Source: Gonatopus flavifemur (lineage: Eukaryota > Arthropoda > Insecta > Hymenoptera > Dryinidae). Taken from it: a stretch of 64,000 bases of DNA. Below, one piece after another: positions 42,513 to 54,825 of this stretch; position 1 is the stretch's first letter; each line of letters begins with the position of its first letter. The stretch spans positions 6,393,372-6,457,371 of the forward strand of contig JAFFJZ010000016.1 in assembly GCA_018340375.1 (NCBI GenBank), read 5' to 3'. The position numbers and the translations under genes are program-made. The notes under the pieces are model-generated. The model was not told where the DNA came from and ran no database searches. It saw nothing but the letters and a program-made list of their open reading frames with translations.

Positions 42513-45500
42513 TCCTCGAGATGCAATCCTTTCCTGTCCGTTCATCCTGATACATTCATCTGGCAGCATATTATAGCATATCATATCAGTACCCCTCGGA
42601 TAAATTCTCGCAAATCTTATTCAGGAATCCAATCTTCGTTTCTCGCCACTCACACTTCTCCACGAGGTCTTGAACGCCGTGATCATCCCTCCCCATTTGT
42701 CATCCCTTCGATGCTATCATCACATAGCAGAATCTAATATATCTTCCCCCTAATTCTCGAAAAAAATTTTCTACTCATCTGTAGCATTAGAACTCCCCGG
42801 TTTCGACATCCATAAATCCGAATCATTCCTAGAACTCCGAGATATAGTCCCCTTTCATCCATTCCACCTGCGATGCTACCATTACATAGCAGAATCTAGC
42901 ATATCTTCTCTCCCAATTTCCGAAAAAAACCTTCTATCCATTTTCAGCATTGGCACTCCCCGGTTTCGACATCCGCACATCCGAATCATTCCTAGAACTC
43001 CAAGATATAGTCCATTTTCATCCATTCCACCTGCGATGCTATCAATACATAGCAGAACCTAGCATATCTTCTCTTCTAATTCCCGAAAGGAATCTTTTAC
43101 TGATTTTTAGCATTAGAACTCCCCGGTTTCGACATCAGCACATCCGAATCATCCCTAGAACTCCAAGACTTAGTCGCTTTTTGTCCATCATACCTGCGAT
43201 GCTATTATATCGTAGAAGAAGTGAGCATATCATTCTTCCAAAATCGAATTTTTCCATCAATTTGCATGGAACTATTGTTGTAACTTATCAAGAACTGTAG
43301 AACTATAGTGGATGCGACTAGAACTGGTGCTTTTTTGTGCTATGCTAACATTTGATATGCCAACTTCACATTCACGAATAGGGGTTGTATTCTCCTGTAT
43401 TCCGGGAGCGAGATTCATCGTCACGTAACAAACGAATAGATTCAGAAGAAAATGTTCCGGAAAAAACATGTAAGAATCTGAGGAGGACATCCGATGGTGA
43501 ACTTGGCTTTGACCTCAGATCCCACTTTCAAGGTCATTCTGAAGTCAACTCATGTGTTTTAAATGGAATCTCCTATTCTTCACTACCGGTTTAGATTCTA
43601 CGCTAAGAACCAAGGAACTTTTGTCTCAAACGTTTTTTCGAAATCCACATAGATGGCGCTCTAATTGATGAGAAAATGAGAATTCTCGAACCCTCGGATT
43701 GTATTCTGTCTAACATAATGCTCAACTCTTGAGTGTTTCTCATCTCCCGGAAATTGCCGTCGGCATCAGCGTTATCCAATGTGCACCACGAGGAGGGTGC
43801 CCGATCGGACTTTACACATCATTGTGGCCCTGAAAAGGGCCGATTGTCTGAACTGGAGGTGTATCTTCGGGGACGCATAAGGCATTCGAGAGATGTTCAA
43901 AATGAGCGCCGTTTTGCTTTTGACGAAGCGCAATTCTTTTATGAAAGTTTTTTACAGTTGCTTGCAACGTAGCAGGTGTTATTGCTGTGCATGCTCTTCT
44001 TATTCGATCTTCCATGTCATCGCGTGTTGTTGGAGGTTTACGGGATACAACATTTTTTATGTAACCCCACGAGAAGAAATCAGGCGACGTCAGATCTGGC
44101 GACCTAGGTGGCCATCGCACAGGTTCTCCACGGCCAAACCACCTTCTGGGAAACTTCTCGTCCAGAAATTTTTGAACAATTCGCATGTCATTAGAAGGTG
44201 CTCCATCCTGTTGGAACCACATCCTTGATCTCACGTCAAGACTTACGTCTCCCATAAGAGCAGGGAGTTCAGAATGCGAAAAACGGAGATACTCCGCGCC
44301 AGTCAGGTTTCCTTCAAAAAAATACGGCCCTATGATCCTGGAATCTACAATTCCGCACCAAAAGTTCACACTCCAACGGTGTTGATGATCAATTGTACGG
44401 ACCCAGTGAGGATTCTGAGCACTCCAATAATGGCAATTGTGCCTATTGAGAATTCCAACATTGCGAAATATTGCCTCATCAGAGAACATAACGTGATGAG
44501 AGAAAGTAGGATCTTCTTCAATTCTCCGTTGGGCCCACGTGCAGAAGTTCAATCTTGTTATGAAATCCTCAGCTGTTAGAGATTGCACCAAAGTGATATG
44601 GTACGGATGATAATCCAACGATTTCAAGATACGCTGAGCTGTGGATCGAGGAATCTCGGTCATTTTCTCAATATCCCGAAGACTGATATGGGGATTAATA
44701 TGAATTAATGTCAGCATAGCCAGCGATCTCACATAAGAATCATTGTCATCCGCATAAACTTTCTTGTTCCTCTGTCGTTTGAGGAGACCTTGACGAGCAC
44801 GTCGTTCAAGAAATCGGATCGTAATGCGATTTGGACACCTCCGATCCGGAAGACGACGTTCAAACGTTCTCGCAGCTTCAACATAATTTCCCCGCGCTTC
44901 ACCAAGACACAACAAAACGTTAACAATATCGTTTGGCGCGTAATCAGACATGATATTTAGAAATGTCTTTCCACCAAATGATAACAGAGAACTGAGCAGT
45001 TTGGGAATGCTAAATTTCTAAGGTATCCACACGTAAATCGAAACAATAACAATTTCCAAGGACAAAACCCAAACAAAACACAACCGACGGCAATTTCCGG
45101 GAGATGAGAAACACTCAAGAGTTGAGCATTATGTTAGACAGAATACAATCCGAGGGTTCGAGAATTCTCATTTTCTCATCAATTAGAGCGCCATCTATGT
45201 GGATTTCGAAAAAACGTTTGAGACGAAAGTTCCTTGGTTTTTAGCGTAGAATCTAAACCGGTAGTGAAAAATAGGAGATTCCATTTAAAACACATGAGTT
45301 GACCTCAGAATGACCTTGAAAGTGGGATCTGAGGTCAAAGCCAAGTTCACCATCGGATGTCCTCCTCAGATTCTTACATTTTTTTTCCGGAACATTTTCT
45401 TCTGAATCTATTCGTTTGTTACGTGACGATGAATCTCGCTCCCGGAATACAGGAGAATACAACCCCTATTCGTGTATGTGAAGTTGGCATATCGAATGTT

Positions 45501-46447
45501 AGCATAGCACAAAAAAGCACCAGTTCTAGTCGCATCCACTATAGTTCTACAGTTCTTGATAAGTTACAACAATAGTTCCATGCAAATTGATGGAAAAATT
45601 CGATTTTGGAAAAATGATATGCTAACTTCTTCTACGATATAATAGCATCGCAGGTATGATGAACAAAAAGCGACCAAGTCTTGGAGTTCTAGGGATGATT
45701 CGGATGTGCTGATGTCGGAACCGGGGAGTTCTAATGCTAAAAATCAGTCAAAGATTTTTTTCGGGAATTAGAAGAGAAGATATGCTAGGTTCTGCTATGT
45801 ATTGATAGCATCGCAGGTGGAATGGATGAAAATGGACTATATCTCGGAGTTCTAGGAATGATTCGGAAGTGCGGATGTCGAAACCGGGGAGTGCCAATGC
45901 TGAAAATGGATAGAAGGTTTTTTTCGGAAATTGGGAGAGAAGATATGCTAGATTCTGCTATGTAATGGTAGCATCGCAGGTGGAATGGATGAAAGTGGAC
46001 TATATCTCGGAGTTCTAGGAATGATTCGGATTTATGGATGTCGAAACCGGGGAGTTCTAATGCTACAGATGAGTAGAAAATTTTTTTCGAGAATTAGGGG
46101 GAAGATATATTAGATTCTGCTATGTGAAGATAGCATCGAAGGGATGACAAATGGGGAGGGATGATCACGGCGTTCAAGACCTCGTGGAGGAGTGTGAGTG
46201 TCGAGGAACGAAGATTGGATTCCTGAATAAGATTTGCGAGAATTTATCCGAGGGGTACTGATATGATATGCTATAATATGCTATCAGATGAATGTATCAG
46301 GATGAACGGACAGGAAAGGATTGCATCTCGAGGATTGTGACATGATTAGGATGCGCGATGATCGGAAGACCAGCATATCATTGGGAGGACGAGAGTGCTG
46401 ACCAGCAGACAATGAGGAATGGTTAGTTCTAATTACCATGTGACGAT
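42397..46447. mobile_element. 4 kb palindrome containing DD41D copy 1
   Basis: The arms 42397-43765 and 45083-46447 are inverted copies, both running from AATATCGTCACATGG (outer) to CCGACGGCAATTTCC (inner). They enclose a complete DD41D transposase gene. The inner 270 bp of each arm is the DD41D terminal repeat, as seen in copies 2 and 3. The outer kilobase is unrelated and ends in the same sequence as the terminus of the 31 bp foldback. The usual ACAGGGTGTCCC end is absent on both sides. The left arm contains further internal repeats of about 175 bp around GGAACTCCCCGGTTTCGACAT-like words. Confidence 0.75.
43812..44951 (-). CDS. DD41D Tc1/mariner-type transposase, intact ORF
   Basis: A 379-residue ORF starts MSDYAPNDIVNVLLCLGEAR at 44951. 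The N-terminal helix-turn-helix region matches the DUF4817-type domain common on insect transposases. Catalytic motifs are FSDEAIF (Asp158), WFQQDGAP (Asp249) and SPDLTSPDFF (Asp291). The spacing of 41 residues between the last two defines a D,D41D core. The residues after the second Asp read GAPSND where copy 2 has GAPPHY, which may affect activity. The C-terminus extends into the terminal repeat. Function is cut-and-paste transposition at TA; it lies between inverted arms of 1.37 kb. Confidence 0.85.
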   Translation of the reverse strand: MSDYAPNDIVNVLLCLGEARGNYVEAARTFERRLPDRRCPNRITIRFLERRARQGLLKRQRNKKVYADDNDSYVRSLAMLTLIHINPHISLRDIEKMTEIPRSTAQRILKSLDYHPYHITLVQSLTAEDFITRLNFCTWAQRRIEEDPTFSHHVMFSDEAIFRNVGILNRHNCHYWSAQNPHWVRTIDHQHRWSVNFWCGIVDSRIIGPYFFEGNLTGAEYLRFSHSELPALMGDVSLDVRSRMWFQQDGAPSNDMRIVQKFLDEKFPRRWFGRGEPVRWPPRSPDLTSPDFFSWGYIKNVVSRKPPTTRDDMEDRIRRACTAITPATLQATVKNFHKRIALRQKQNGAHFEHLSNALCVPEDTPPVQTIGPFQGHNDV

Positions 46448-48008
46448 ATTGGTGAACTTGGCTTTGACCTCAGATCCCACTTTCAAGGTCATTCTGAGGT
46501 CAACTCATGTTTTTTAAATGGAGTCCCCTATTTTTCACTACCGGTTTAGATTCTACGCTAAAAACTAAGGAACTTTTGTCTCAAACGTTTCTTCGAAATC
46601 CCCATAGATGGCGCTCTAATTGATGAGAAGATGAGAATTCTCAAACCCTCGGATTGTATTCTGTCTAACATAATGCTCAACTCTTGAGTGTTTCTCATCT
46701 CCCGGAAATTGCCGTCGGCATCAGCGTTACCCAATGTGCACCACGAGGAGGTTGCGCGATCGGACTCTACACATCATCGTGGCCCTGAAAAGGGTCGATT
46801 GTCTAAACTGGAGGTGTATCTTCGGGGACGCATTAGGCATTCAAACGATGTTCAAAATGAGCGCCGTTTTGCCTTTGACAAAGCGCAATTCTTTTATGAA
46901 AGTTTTCTACAGTTGCTTGCAACGTAGCAGGTGTTATTGCTGTGCATGCTCTTCTTATTCGATCTTTCATGTCATCGCGTGTTGTTGGTGGTTCACGGAA
47001 TACAACATCTTTTATGTAACCCCACAAGAAAGAATCAGGCGCCGTCAGATCTGGCGACCTAGGTGGCCATCGCACAGTTCCTCCACGGCCAATCCACCTT
47101 CTGGGAAACCTCTCGTCCAGAAATTTTCGAACAATTCGCATGTAATGAGGAGGTGCTCCATCCTGTTGGAACCACATCCTTGATCTCACGTCAAGACTCA
47201 CGTCTTCCATGAGAGCAGGGAGTTCAAAATGGAAAAACGAAGATACTCCGCGCCAGTCAGGTTTCCTTCAAAAAAGTACGGCCCTATGATCCTGGAATCT
47301 ACAATTCCGCACCAAACGTTCACACTCCAACGGTATTGATGATTAATTGTACGGACCCATTAGGGATTCTGAGCACTCCAATAATGCCAATTGTGCCTAT
47401 TCACAATTCCAACATTGTGAAATATTGCCTCATCAGAGAACATTGCGTGATGAAGGAAAGTAGGATCTTCTTCAATTCTCCGTTGGGCCCACGTGCAGAA
47501 GTTCAATCTTGTTATGAAATCCTCAGCTGTTAGAGATTGCACCAAAATGATATGGTACGGATGATAATCCAACGATTTCAAGATACGCTGAGCTGTGGAT
47601 CGAGGAATCGCGGTGATTCCCTCAATATCCCGAAGACTGATATGAGGATTAATATGAATCAATGCCAGCACAGCCAGCGATCTCACATCAGGATCATTGT
47701 CAGGGTTTGAGAATCCTCATTTCCTCATCAATTAGAGCGCCATCTATGGGGATTTCGAAAAAACGTTTGAGGCAAAAGTTCCTTGGTTTTTAGCGTAGAA
47801 TCTAAACCGGTAGTGAAAAATAGGGGATTCCATTTAAAAAACATGAGTTGACCTCAGAATGACCTTGAAAGTGGGATCTGAGGTCAAAGCCAAGTTCACC
47901 ATCGGATGTCCCCCGCAGATTCTTACATTTTTTTTCCGGAACATTTTCTTCTGAATCTATTCGTTTTCGAGATATTCTAAGTGACAGATCAAAATGGGAC
48001 ACCCTGTA
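46448..48008 (-). mobile_element. DD41D copy 2, deleted
   Basis: It begins inside the terminal repeat (GGTGAACTTGGC) directly against the palindrome, so the outer left end is lost. The right end ...AAAATGGGACACCCTGTA is kept. The N-terminal third of the gene is deleted near 47700. Confidence 0.75.
46833..47700 (-). pseudogene. DD41D transposase fragment, copy 2
   Basis: Two frames carry it. 47360-47686 gives the region around FSDEAIFHNVG, and 46833-47210 gives WFQQDGAPPHYMRIV and SPDLTAPDSFLWGYIK. A frameshift near 47215-47240 separates them, and about 75 N-terminal residues are missing. It is clearly inactive. It retains the HY after the second Asp that copy 1 has lost. Confidence 0.8.
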
Positions 48009-48012
48009 TATA

Positions 48013-50039
48013 CAGGGTGGGGCATTTAAAGTGTCGCGGGCGTTTTTTCCAAAAATAAAGTGAGATACGAAAAAATTTTTCGGACAAAAGTTGTAGGGTA
48101 CCGAGGGGGACATCCGATGGTGGCCTTGGCTTTGACCTCAAATCTCATCTTCAAGGGCATTCTGAGATCAACTCTTGTTTTTTCAATGACATCTCATATT
48201 TTCCACTGCAGATTTGGATTCTAGGTCAAAAACCAAGAAACTTTTGTCTGAACCATTTTCCTGAAATCCGCAAAAATGGTGCTCTAATCGATATTGTTCC
48301 ATTTCGAATCTGACATTCGAATAACTCGAAAACGAAGGGTCTTGCAAAAGAATGTTTCGTACAAAAGTTGTCAATACACAACACATTTCAATCGTCTACA
48401 TTACCACCATTCAGAGCTCACGCGATGTAAACAAACGACGGGGTTCAGTGAAAATTCACGATTTTGAAAGTCAGTTTGTCAGTTACATTTGATTATTACT
48501 TGGTTTATGACAAATTGAAAATCATGGATATCCGATACACGGTTTCTGAAAAGATCGATATGATCTACATTTACGGTGAAGTGCATAAGAACCCTAGACA
48601 AGCATATGACTTGTATGCAGAACGATTTCCTGAAAGAACAACGCCATCCATTAGGTATTTTCAACGCATTACAAAATTATTCTCAGAAACGGGAAGTGTT
48701 ACAAGGGAAAAACGACATCGAATGAGAACTGTTAGCGGAGAAAATGCGGAAGTTAATGTACTAGCTGCAGTAGCCAATAATCCACACGTGAGCTCTCGTG
48801 AAATTGAACTCCATTCGGGGATTTCTCTGTGTTCTTCGAATACTGAAACGTCACAAATTCCATCCGTATCACATTTGTTTGCATCAAGACCTTCACGGTG
48901 ATGATTTCGAAAATCGTGTACAGTTTTGTCGATGGGGTCTAGCGCAAATGCACAATAACAACTTCATCAACATATTATTTTCTGATGAGTCGACGTTCAC
49001 CAATCATGGTCAAGTAAATCGACATAATATGCATTACTGGGCGACAGAAAATCCAAGATGGTTACGTCAAGTAGAGCATCAAAGACAATGGGCTGTGAAT
49101 GTTTGGTGTGGTATTTTTCGATCTCGAGTAATTGGACCGTACTTCATTGCAGATACGCTCAATGGAGAGAAGTACAGACATTTCTTAGATCAAGTACTTC
49201 CAACATTACTTGAAGACATACCTATTCAGGAACGATTGAATATGTGGTATCAACACGATGGTTGTCCATCCCATTATGCAGTCACAGCTCGAGCAATATT
49301 GGACAGAGATTATCCTGGACGATGTATAGGACGTCGTGGACCAGTTCATTGGCCTGCCCGTTCTCCGGATCTTACTTCTCCAGATTTTTTTTTATGGGGA
49401 TACATAAAAGATACAGTTTATCAACAAGCACCGACTACACCTGAGAATATGCGTCAACGAATCATCAATGCATGCGCGAGCATCAATGAAGATATTTTAG
49501 CACGAGTTCAGCAATCTTTTGTAAAACGTTTTGAAATGTGTATTGAAGTCGAAGGCCATCATTTTGAGAATCTGATGCATCAAAATCATCCAAGTGATGT
49601 AGACGATTGAAATGTGTTGTGTTTTGTCTGTTATACCCCATCACCTCCGTTTCAGTTCAAGGGGTCCCCCTTGGAATCAGACAACTTTTGTCCGAAACAT
49701 TCTCCTCCAAGACCCTTCGTTTTCGAGTTATTCTAATGTCAGATTCAGTATGGAACAATATCGATTAGAGCGCCATCTTTGCGGATTTCAGGAAACTGGT
49801 TCAGACAAAAGTTTCTTGGTTTTTGACCTAGAATCCAAATCTGCAGTAAAAAATATGAGATGCTATTTAAAAAACAAGAGTTGACCTCAGAATGCCCTTG
49901 AAGATGAGATTTGAGGTCAAAGCCAAGGCCACCATCGGATGTCCCCCTCGATACCCTACAATTTTTGTCCGAAAAATTTCCTCGTATCTCATTTTATTTT
50001 TGGAAAAAACGCCCGCGACACTTTGAATGCCCCACCCTG
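48013..50039 (+). mobile_element. DD41D copy 3 with complete termini
   Basis: The ends CAGGGTGGGGCATTTAAAGT and inverse, with TA duplications at 48011-48012 and 50040-50041. The terminal inverted repeats run about 400 bp (to about 48400 and back from about 49598), so the right repeat overlaps the last codons of the transposase. It is 2027 bp. It belongs to a related but distinct family from copies 1 and 2. It interrupted the DDE-like gene that resumes at 50041. Confidence 0.85.
48524..49610 (+). pseudogene. DD41D transposase, one frameshift, copy 3
   Basis: The start MDIRYTVSEKIDMIYIYGEV and the DUF4817-type helix-turn-helix (RFPERTTPS, ETGSVTREK) are followed by a frameshift near 48830. The second frame continues RILKRHKFHPYHI, FSDEST, YQHDGCP and SPDLTSPDFFLWGYIK to a stop at 49610. 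All three Asp are kept and the spacing between the last two is again 41. One small indel is the only break seen. Confidence 0.85.
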
Positions 50040-50040
50040 T

Positions 50041-52114
50041 ATATGGAAGAAAAGAAGACCAGGATTCCACATCAGATTTTCTCGCGAGTGAATCACCCAC
50101 ACAAAACATAGAATCTGGAGGAGTAGAATGTGAACCTACTGATAATCTTCAGGATGATGAAAAAAGTGATCCAACTTATGAATGCAAGGCGTTAGAAGAC
50201 ATCCACAAAATTGATAAAATTGATGATGTTCTAGAAGAATTCGGGGTGCCACCTGTAAAAAAAACGATTTTCAAAGCTTTCTAACAAAGACAAGCAAGTC
50301 ATTAGGGCAGCAATTACAAAAGGAACCAACAACGGTAACAGCATGAATGATTCGGGAATTAGTTATATAACCCATATAGCACAAATGTCTCAGTAATATC
50401 TCCAGAATATCCTGACAATATTACAATGTCTCCAGAATATTCTGGAGATATTACTGAGACATTTGTGCTATGTGGGAAATGAGATAAAATCATGCTCATC
50501 GAAACAAACTAACCGATCAGATGCAATACAGATTCTTACGATGCTTCCACCTCATTGGACCATTGCTAAAATAAGACAGGAACTTCAAGTTTCACGTCTA
50601 ATGGCTTCTAAAGCGAAGAAATTGAGAAATGAATCGGGATACGGGTCTCAACCGATGAGCAAAACTGGTCGCAGACTTCAAGACACAAAGATAAGTGCAG
50701 TGCGAGATTTTTATATATCAGACGATATCAGTCGTGTCATGCCCGGAACCAAAGACTATTTTTCGATAGTAAAAGATGGAAAACGACTTCAAGAACAAAA
50801 GAGGTTACTCCTTTCCAATCTCAGTGGCGTGTATGAACAATTCAAGAAAAAATTTCTCGACATTCAAATTTCGCTTTCAAAATTCACAAAACTCAGACCT
50901 CGAGAATGCATTCCGGCTGGGCAAAGTGGTACACATGATGTGTGCGTATGCAAAACTCATCAAAATATGAAATCCAAGATAAATGGAGTTATCCAAGAAC
51001 TGAAGAAGAAAGGTGTTGATTTCAAAGATACGTACCACGATATTATCCGAAATTGGGTTTGCGTGTTTTTTCTCTACCTGTAAACGTTTTCCTGGGAAAG
51101 ATATTGCACTCAAAAAATTGAGACAGGTCTTCAACGAGTACAACGTGAAAGAAATGAAATTCTGTAATGGGCTAGTACCTTACGATGAGCAAGTCTATTC
51201 TCATTTCCTTGTATGCACAGATTAATTTTATCCAAAATTTTTTCCGTCACAGATGCGAAATCTCAGAAATTATTGAATCAAGAGATGAATTCCTTGAAAA
51301 TTTAGTCATAGAATTGCCGGTTTTGATGAAGCATGATTCTTGAGCAAAGTTTCAAGCTTCATATTTCAACAAATTGAAGAATGAAGCGAAAGAAGGAGAA
51401 TTCGTGATATGTTTGGACTTTGCTGAGAATTATACATTCCAAGTCCAGAATGCGATTCAATCCCAACATTGGGCTAATACTCAAGCCACTATTCATCCAT
51501 ACGTAATTTATTATCGCGAGAATAATGATCAAAAGCATTTGAATTTTTTAGTGATTTCAGAAAAATTGGCCGACGATGCGAGCTCAGTCCACTCATTTCA
51601 TTCAAAAGTTGTCGAGTTTTTAAAGAAAAAATTTGACGAAAACATCACAAAATTCATTTACTTTTCTGATGGTGCAGGACCCCAATACAAGAACAAGTTC
51701 AATTTCGTCAATCTCCTCAAACATCGGGAAGATTTTGGGCTGAATGCGGAATGGAATTTTTTCGCAACTCCACATGGTAAGGGAGCATGCGATGGAACTG
51801 GTGGGACCGTGAAGAGGCAGGCTTATCGAGCTAGTTTGCAAAGAGTAGACGGAAAATACATAACTGACTCCCGAAGTCTTTTTGAATGGACCAGTACGCA
51901 TTTTTCGAAGATCAATTTCGTTTTTTCTACCCTAGATGAACACGAAATTCACGGAAAAACTTTGCAGCCTCGTTTTAATCAAGCATTGACAATCAAAAAC
52001 ACTCGGCAGTATTATTACGAAGCATATGATGACGAAACGATCGCTTGTAAGCATTTTTTGAGTGATTCAGCCGTTGTCGAAAATGTAGTTGTGAAGAGAG
52101 AAACCAAAAAGTGA
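50041..52114 (+). pseudogene. DDE-like gene of an unnamed invertebrate family
   Basis: The reading begins in an acidic segment (VYGRKEDQDSTSDF, DDEKSDPTYECKALEDI). After a frameshift near 50280 and a MITE at 50371-50476 it continues as SDAIQILTMLPPHWTIAKIR and VMPGTKDYFSIVKDGKRLQ, then HDVCVCKTHQNMK. A frame break near 51065 and an in-frame stop near 51344 precede VICLDFAENYTFQVQNAI, FIYFSDGAGPQYKNKFNFVN and TPHGKGACDGTGGTVKRQAY. The Asp of LDFAEN and of FSDGAG look like RNase-H-fold transposase positions (inference). I have seen similar proteins in many invertebrates but cannot name the superfamily. The 5' part was separated by DD41D copy 3. Confidence 0.6.
50371..50476. mobile_element. 106 bp MITE inside the DDE-like gene
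   Basis: Inverted arms of about 40 bp start CCCATATAGCACAAATGTCT and the reverse. The ends and the AATGTCTCAGTAAT word resemble the CCCAGATAG MITEs at 12.9 and 18.0 kb. The target duplication is unclear. Confidence 0.75.
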
Positions 52115-53370
52115 AGACTGATATGGTGCCCATTTTCATGTAGTTCTAGAAACAGAACTGAAGAAACAAAGACTGATGGAGCCTATTTTGATATAGCTCC
52201 AAAGACAGACAACAAAAAGTGAAACTGCTAGTTTCTATTTTTATTAAGATTTCACGTAATGTAAGTAATGAGTTCTTAAATAAGAATCATGATAATTTTG
52301 TTCTAATAACATGTTTTCCATCACCGATGTATATCCCCTATTGTTAGAAACCGATGAACATAAACATTGTCTTACCTGATAGCAATTACAAATTTTTTCT
52401 TGCGGTTTTTGGGCCCTAAGAGTATATATTTTCATATGCCTGAAAGAAAATTCAGTTACTGTATGTAGAACACGGTTGAATTTTCATTTGTTTATAAAAA
52501 TTTCAATAAAAAGTGGCAAAGATGCAAAATTAAAATTTTTTGATTATCATTGTGAAGATCATATATACATTGATACGTGATCAAATTTGTATCCAAATCC
52601 ATTCGCCATTTGCGAGTAATCCATTTTTTTTCTCCGGAGGACAATAATTTTGAAATAAACATTGTGACTAAACAAATTCGATTTTTAATGTAATATTTGA
52701 GGAGTGATATAAAATACTCAAGTACTTGATGTTCAATGACCTCTCATCGATTTTTATGACCATAGTAAAAATCATGGGCTCACTTCACAAATTTTGACTC
52801 AGAATGAATGGAGAACGTTTCATCTTGTGAGGGATTCTGGGGGGGGGGGGGTAGAACGACGCTATGGGATTGAAAATTATTGAGGGTGTTCTTGAGATGC
52901 CAGAGACCCTCTCCAATGATTCTCAAATTAATAGTCTATGCGGAAAGGAAATTCGCTGTTCATAGAATGAATGGAGAACGTCTCATCTCGGGAGGGTTGT
53001 TGAGGGGATGGGTTTGAAAGGAGCTAGGCGGTCGAAAATTCTTGAAGGTGTTCCTGGGCAGATATTCTTTCCTCTGCAAAGGAATTGCGTTTCCTGCGCT
53101 TTTGAGGGTTGGAAGCAATCCCCCCACCTCTGCCCCCTCAAAATCCTCCCCCCCCCATCAAAATCAATGTCATCAATGTCCCCATAAAAATTGGTTCAGC
53201 CAAATTTTAGAGGCACGGGTGGTACAGTTGACGCGGAGTGCGTCATATACAAATTACAAGAGAAGCTATCAAAGCGAAAGTATGAAAAATGAGAGTCATT
53301 GAGTGAATCCTATTTATCAGGATCGTAAGGAGCATGGGTTTTTTTTATGCTTCTCTCCATAATTTAACTC
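52115..53370. other. Intergenic
   Basis: A run of 12 G lies at 52839-52850 and a C-rich stretch near 53119-53157. Two similar segments (GAATGGAGAACGTTTCATCT near 52804 and GAATGGAGAACGTCTCATCT near 52969) form a direct duplication of about 165 bp offset. No gene was recognised. Confidence 0.4.
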
Positions 53371-53807
53371 ACAACCAGTTCCGAAATCCCTATCGTATGA
53401 ACAAAACACAATTTAAAGACTTACTACATATAATAGCTCCAATGGTCACCAAACGAACAGAGAAAGATTGTCCATTGAATTGAGGCAATTCTTTGTTAAT
53501 CTAATTACTGTTCAATCTTTCGAAGGAAAATTTTGAACGCTAGTTGCTGAAACTGTTTTTCGCAGATATTCAGCATCTGGAGACTCTATGGCTTCACTAT
53601 CCTATCATTATCTCGTTGGAGTAAGCACAGTATCCAATATTATTGGAGAGACCTGCGAGGTGATTCGGTGAAGTCTCCATGACAAAGTAATGCCGCCATC
53701 CAAAACTACCACAGAGTGGTCAGCAATTGCAGAAAATTTCGAAAAAATGCGGGATTTCAATCACTGCATAGGAGCAATTGACGGAAAACACGTTGTTATT
53801 GAAGTAT
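53371..53807 (+). pseudogene. PIF/Harbinger transposase fragment
   Basis: 53380-53476 reads FRNPYRMNKTQFKDLLHIIA then PMVTKRTEKD, like the N-terminal part of Harbinger nucleases. After an intron-like gap with acceptor TTTTTCGCAG, 53565-53807 reads YSASGDSMASLSYHYLVGVS, one stop codon near 53668, then EWSAIAENF and FNHCIGAIDGKHVVIE, with a GTATGT donor. The HCIGAIDGKH motif holds the first catalytic Asp. The rest of the DDE domain is missing. Confidence 0.75.
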
Positions 53808-53899
53808 GTATAATAATGAATGTATCTAGATTGCACAAGAAATTTTCAGAATTCCTGAAGAATTCAGGTTTTTCCAAAAGCAGTCTTCGAGATTTCTGA

Positions 53900-54823
53900 A
53901 ATAATCAATACGTGTTTTTATACGCTTCTCTTAAACTAACTTTGATGCCTGATATCAAATCTGCCGAGCTCAATTGGATCCACTTCCGTTCAATATAGAG
54001 AGCTGAAATTTGTCAGAGACTTTGATCTCGGATGACAATACAATAATCCATGGTCATTTTAACATTCGAACATCCAGGTCGACGATGACGGGTATGTAAG
54101 TCATCTCCAAAAGTCATAATCGCGATCATTTGTTACTGATCATTCATTACTGAAAAATGTTGCGAGTGAGTGAAGGTTCAGTGCCGAGTAAAGTGCAGGG
54201 AATAGTGAAACTCTAAGATAACATATTAGGCTGCTCGCGCCATTACACACTATAAGAAATAATGTTTCCGGCAAGAAGTTCGGCTTCTCTGATTTATTCT
54301 TTTTGTCCGAAATACCATTCTTCTTATATCAACGAGATACCCTTTCCGACAAAATTATCACATGATGATTCTAAGAAAACTCAATTTGAACCGAAGAATG
54401 TAATCACCTGATCATAATCCACGATCCTCTCTACGTAAGTGGATTCCGAATCTTATTTGATGCAGAGGGGATAAACTCAAATGAACAATTTGCAGACTCA
54501 TTTCAGCACCGCCGTGTGAAGGGCTACTATTATTAATTTTATATGAATACATCAAGACTGCTTCAAAAGCTATTATATGATTCGCTCATGGGTTGTGTTG
54601 GTATATCCATTTGAAATTACTTCGAGTGGATTTCCGCAAGGCAGCGCTGGAATCAGTCTGAGGAAAATTTTCTATCCCAGATATGTGCCCTGATTTAATG
54701 TTGATATTCGGTCGAGTTCAAGGCGTTGTGAGTTTGGCGAGAAGAAGATTCATTACATTCTAAAACAAATATGTGAGTTTGGATTATTATGATGTTCAGT
54801 TATGAGTTTTTTTTATACATATA
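53900..54823. other. Intergenic
   Basis: Nothing recognised. Confidence 0.35.
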
Positions 54824-54825
54824 TA

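Noticed and set aside
43385..45462. Repeated 69-72 codon ORFs in the DD41D terminal repeats
   Set aside because: They are mirrored copies within terminal repeats, overlapping on both strands, without a recognised domain.
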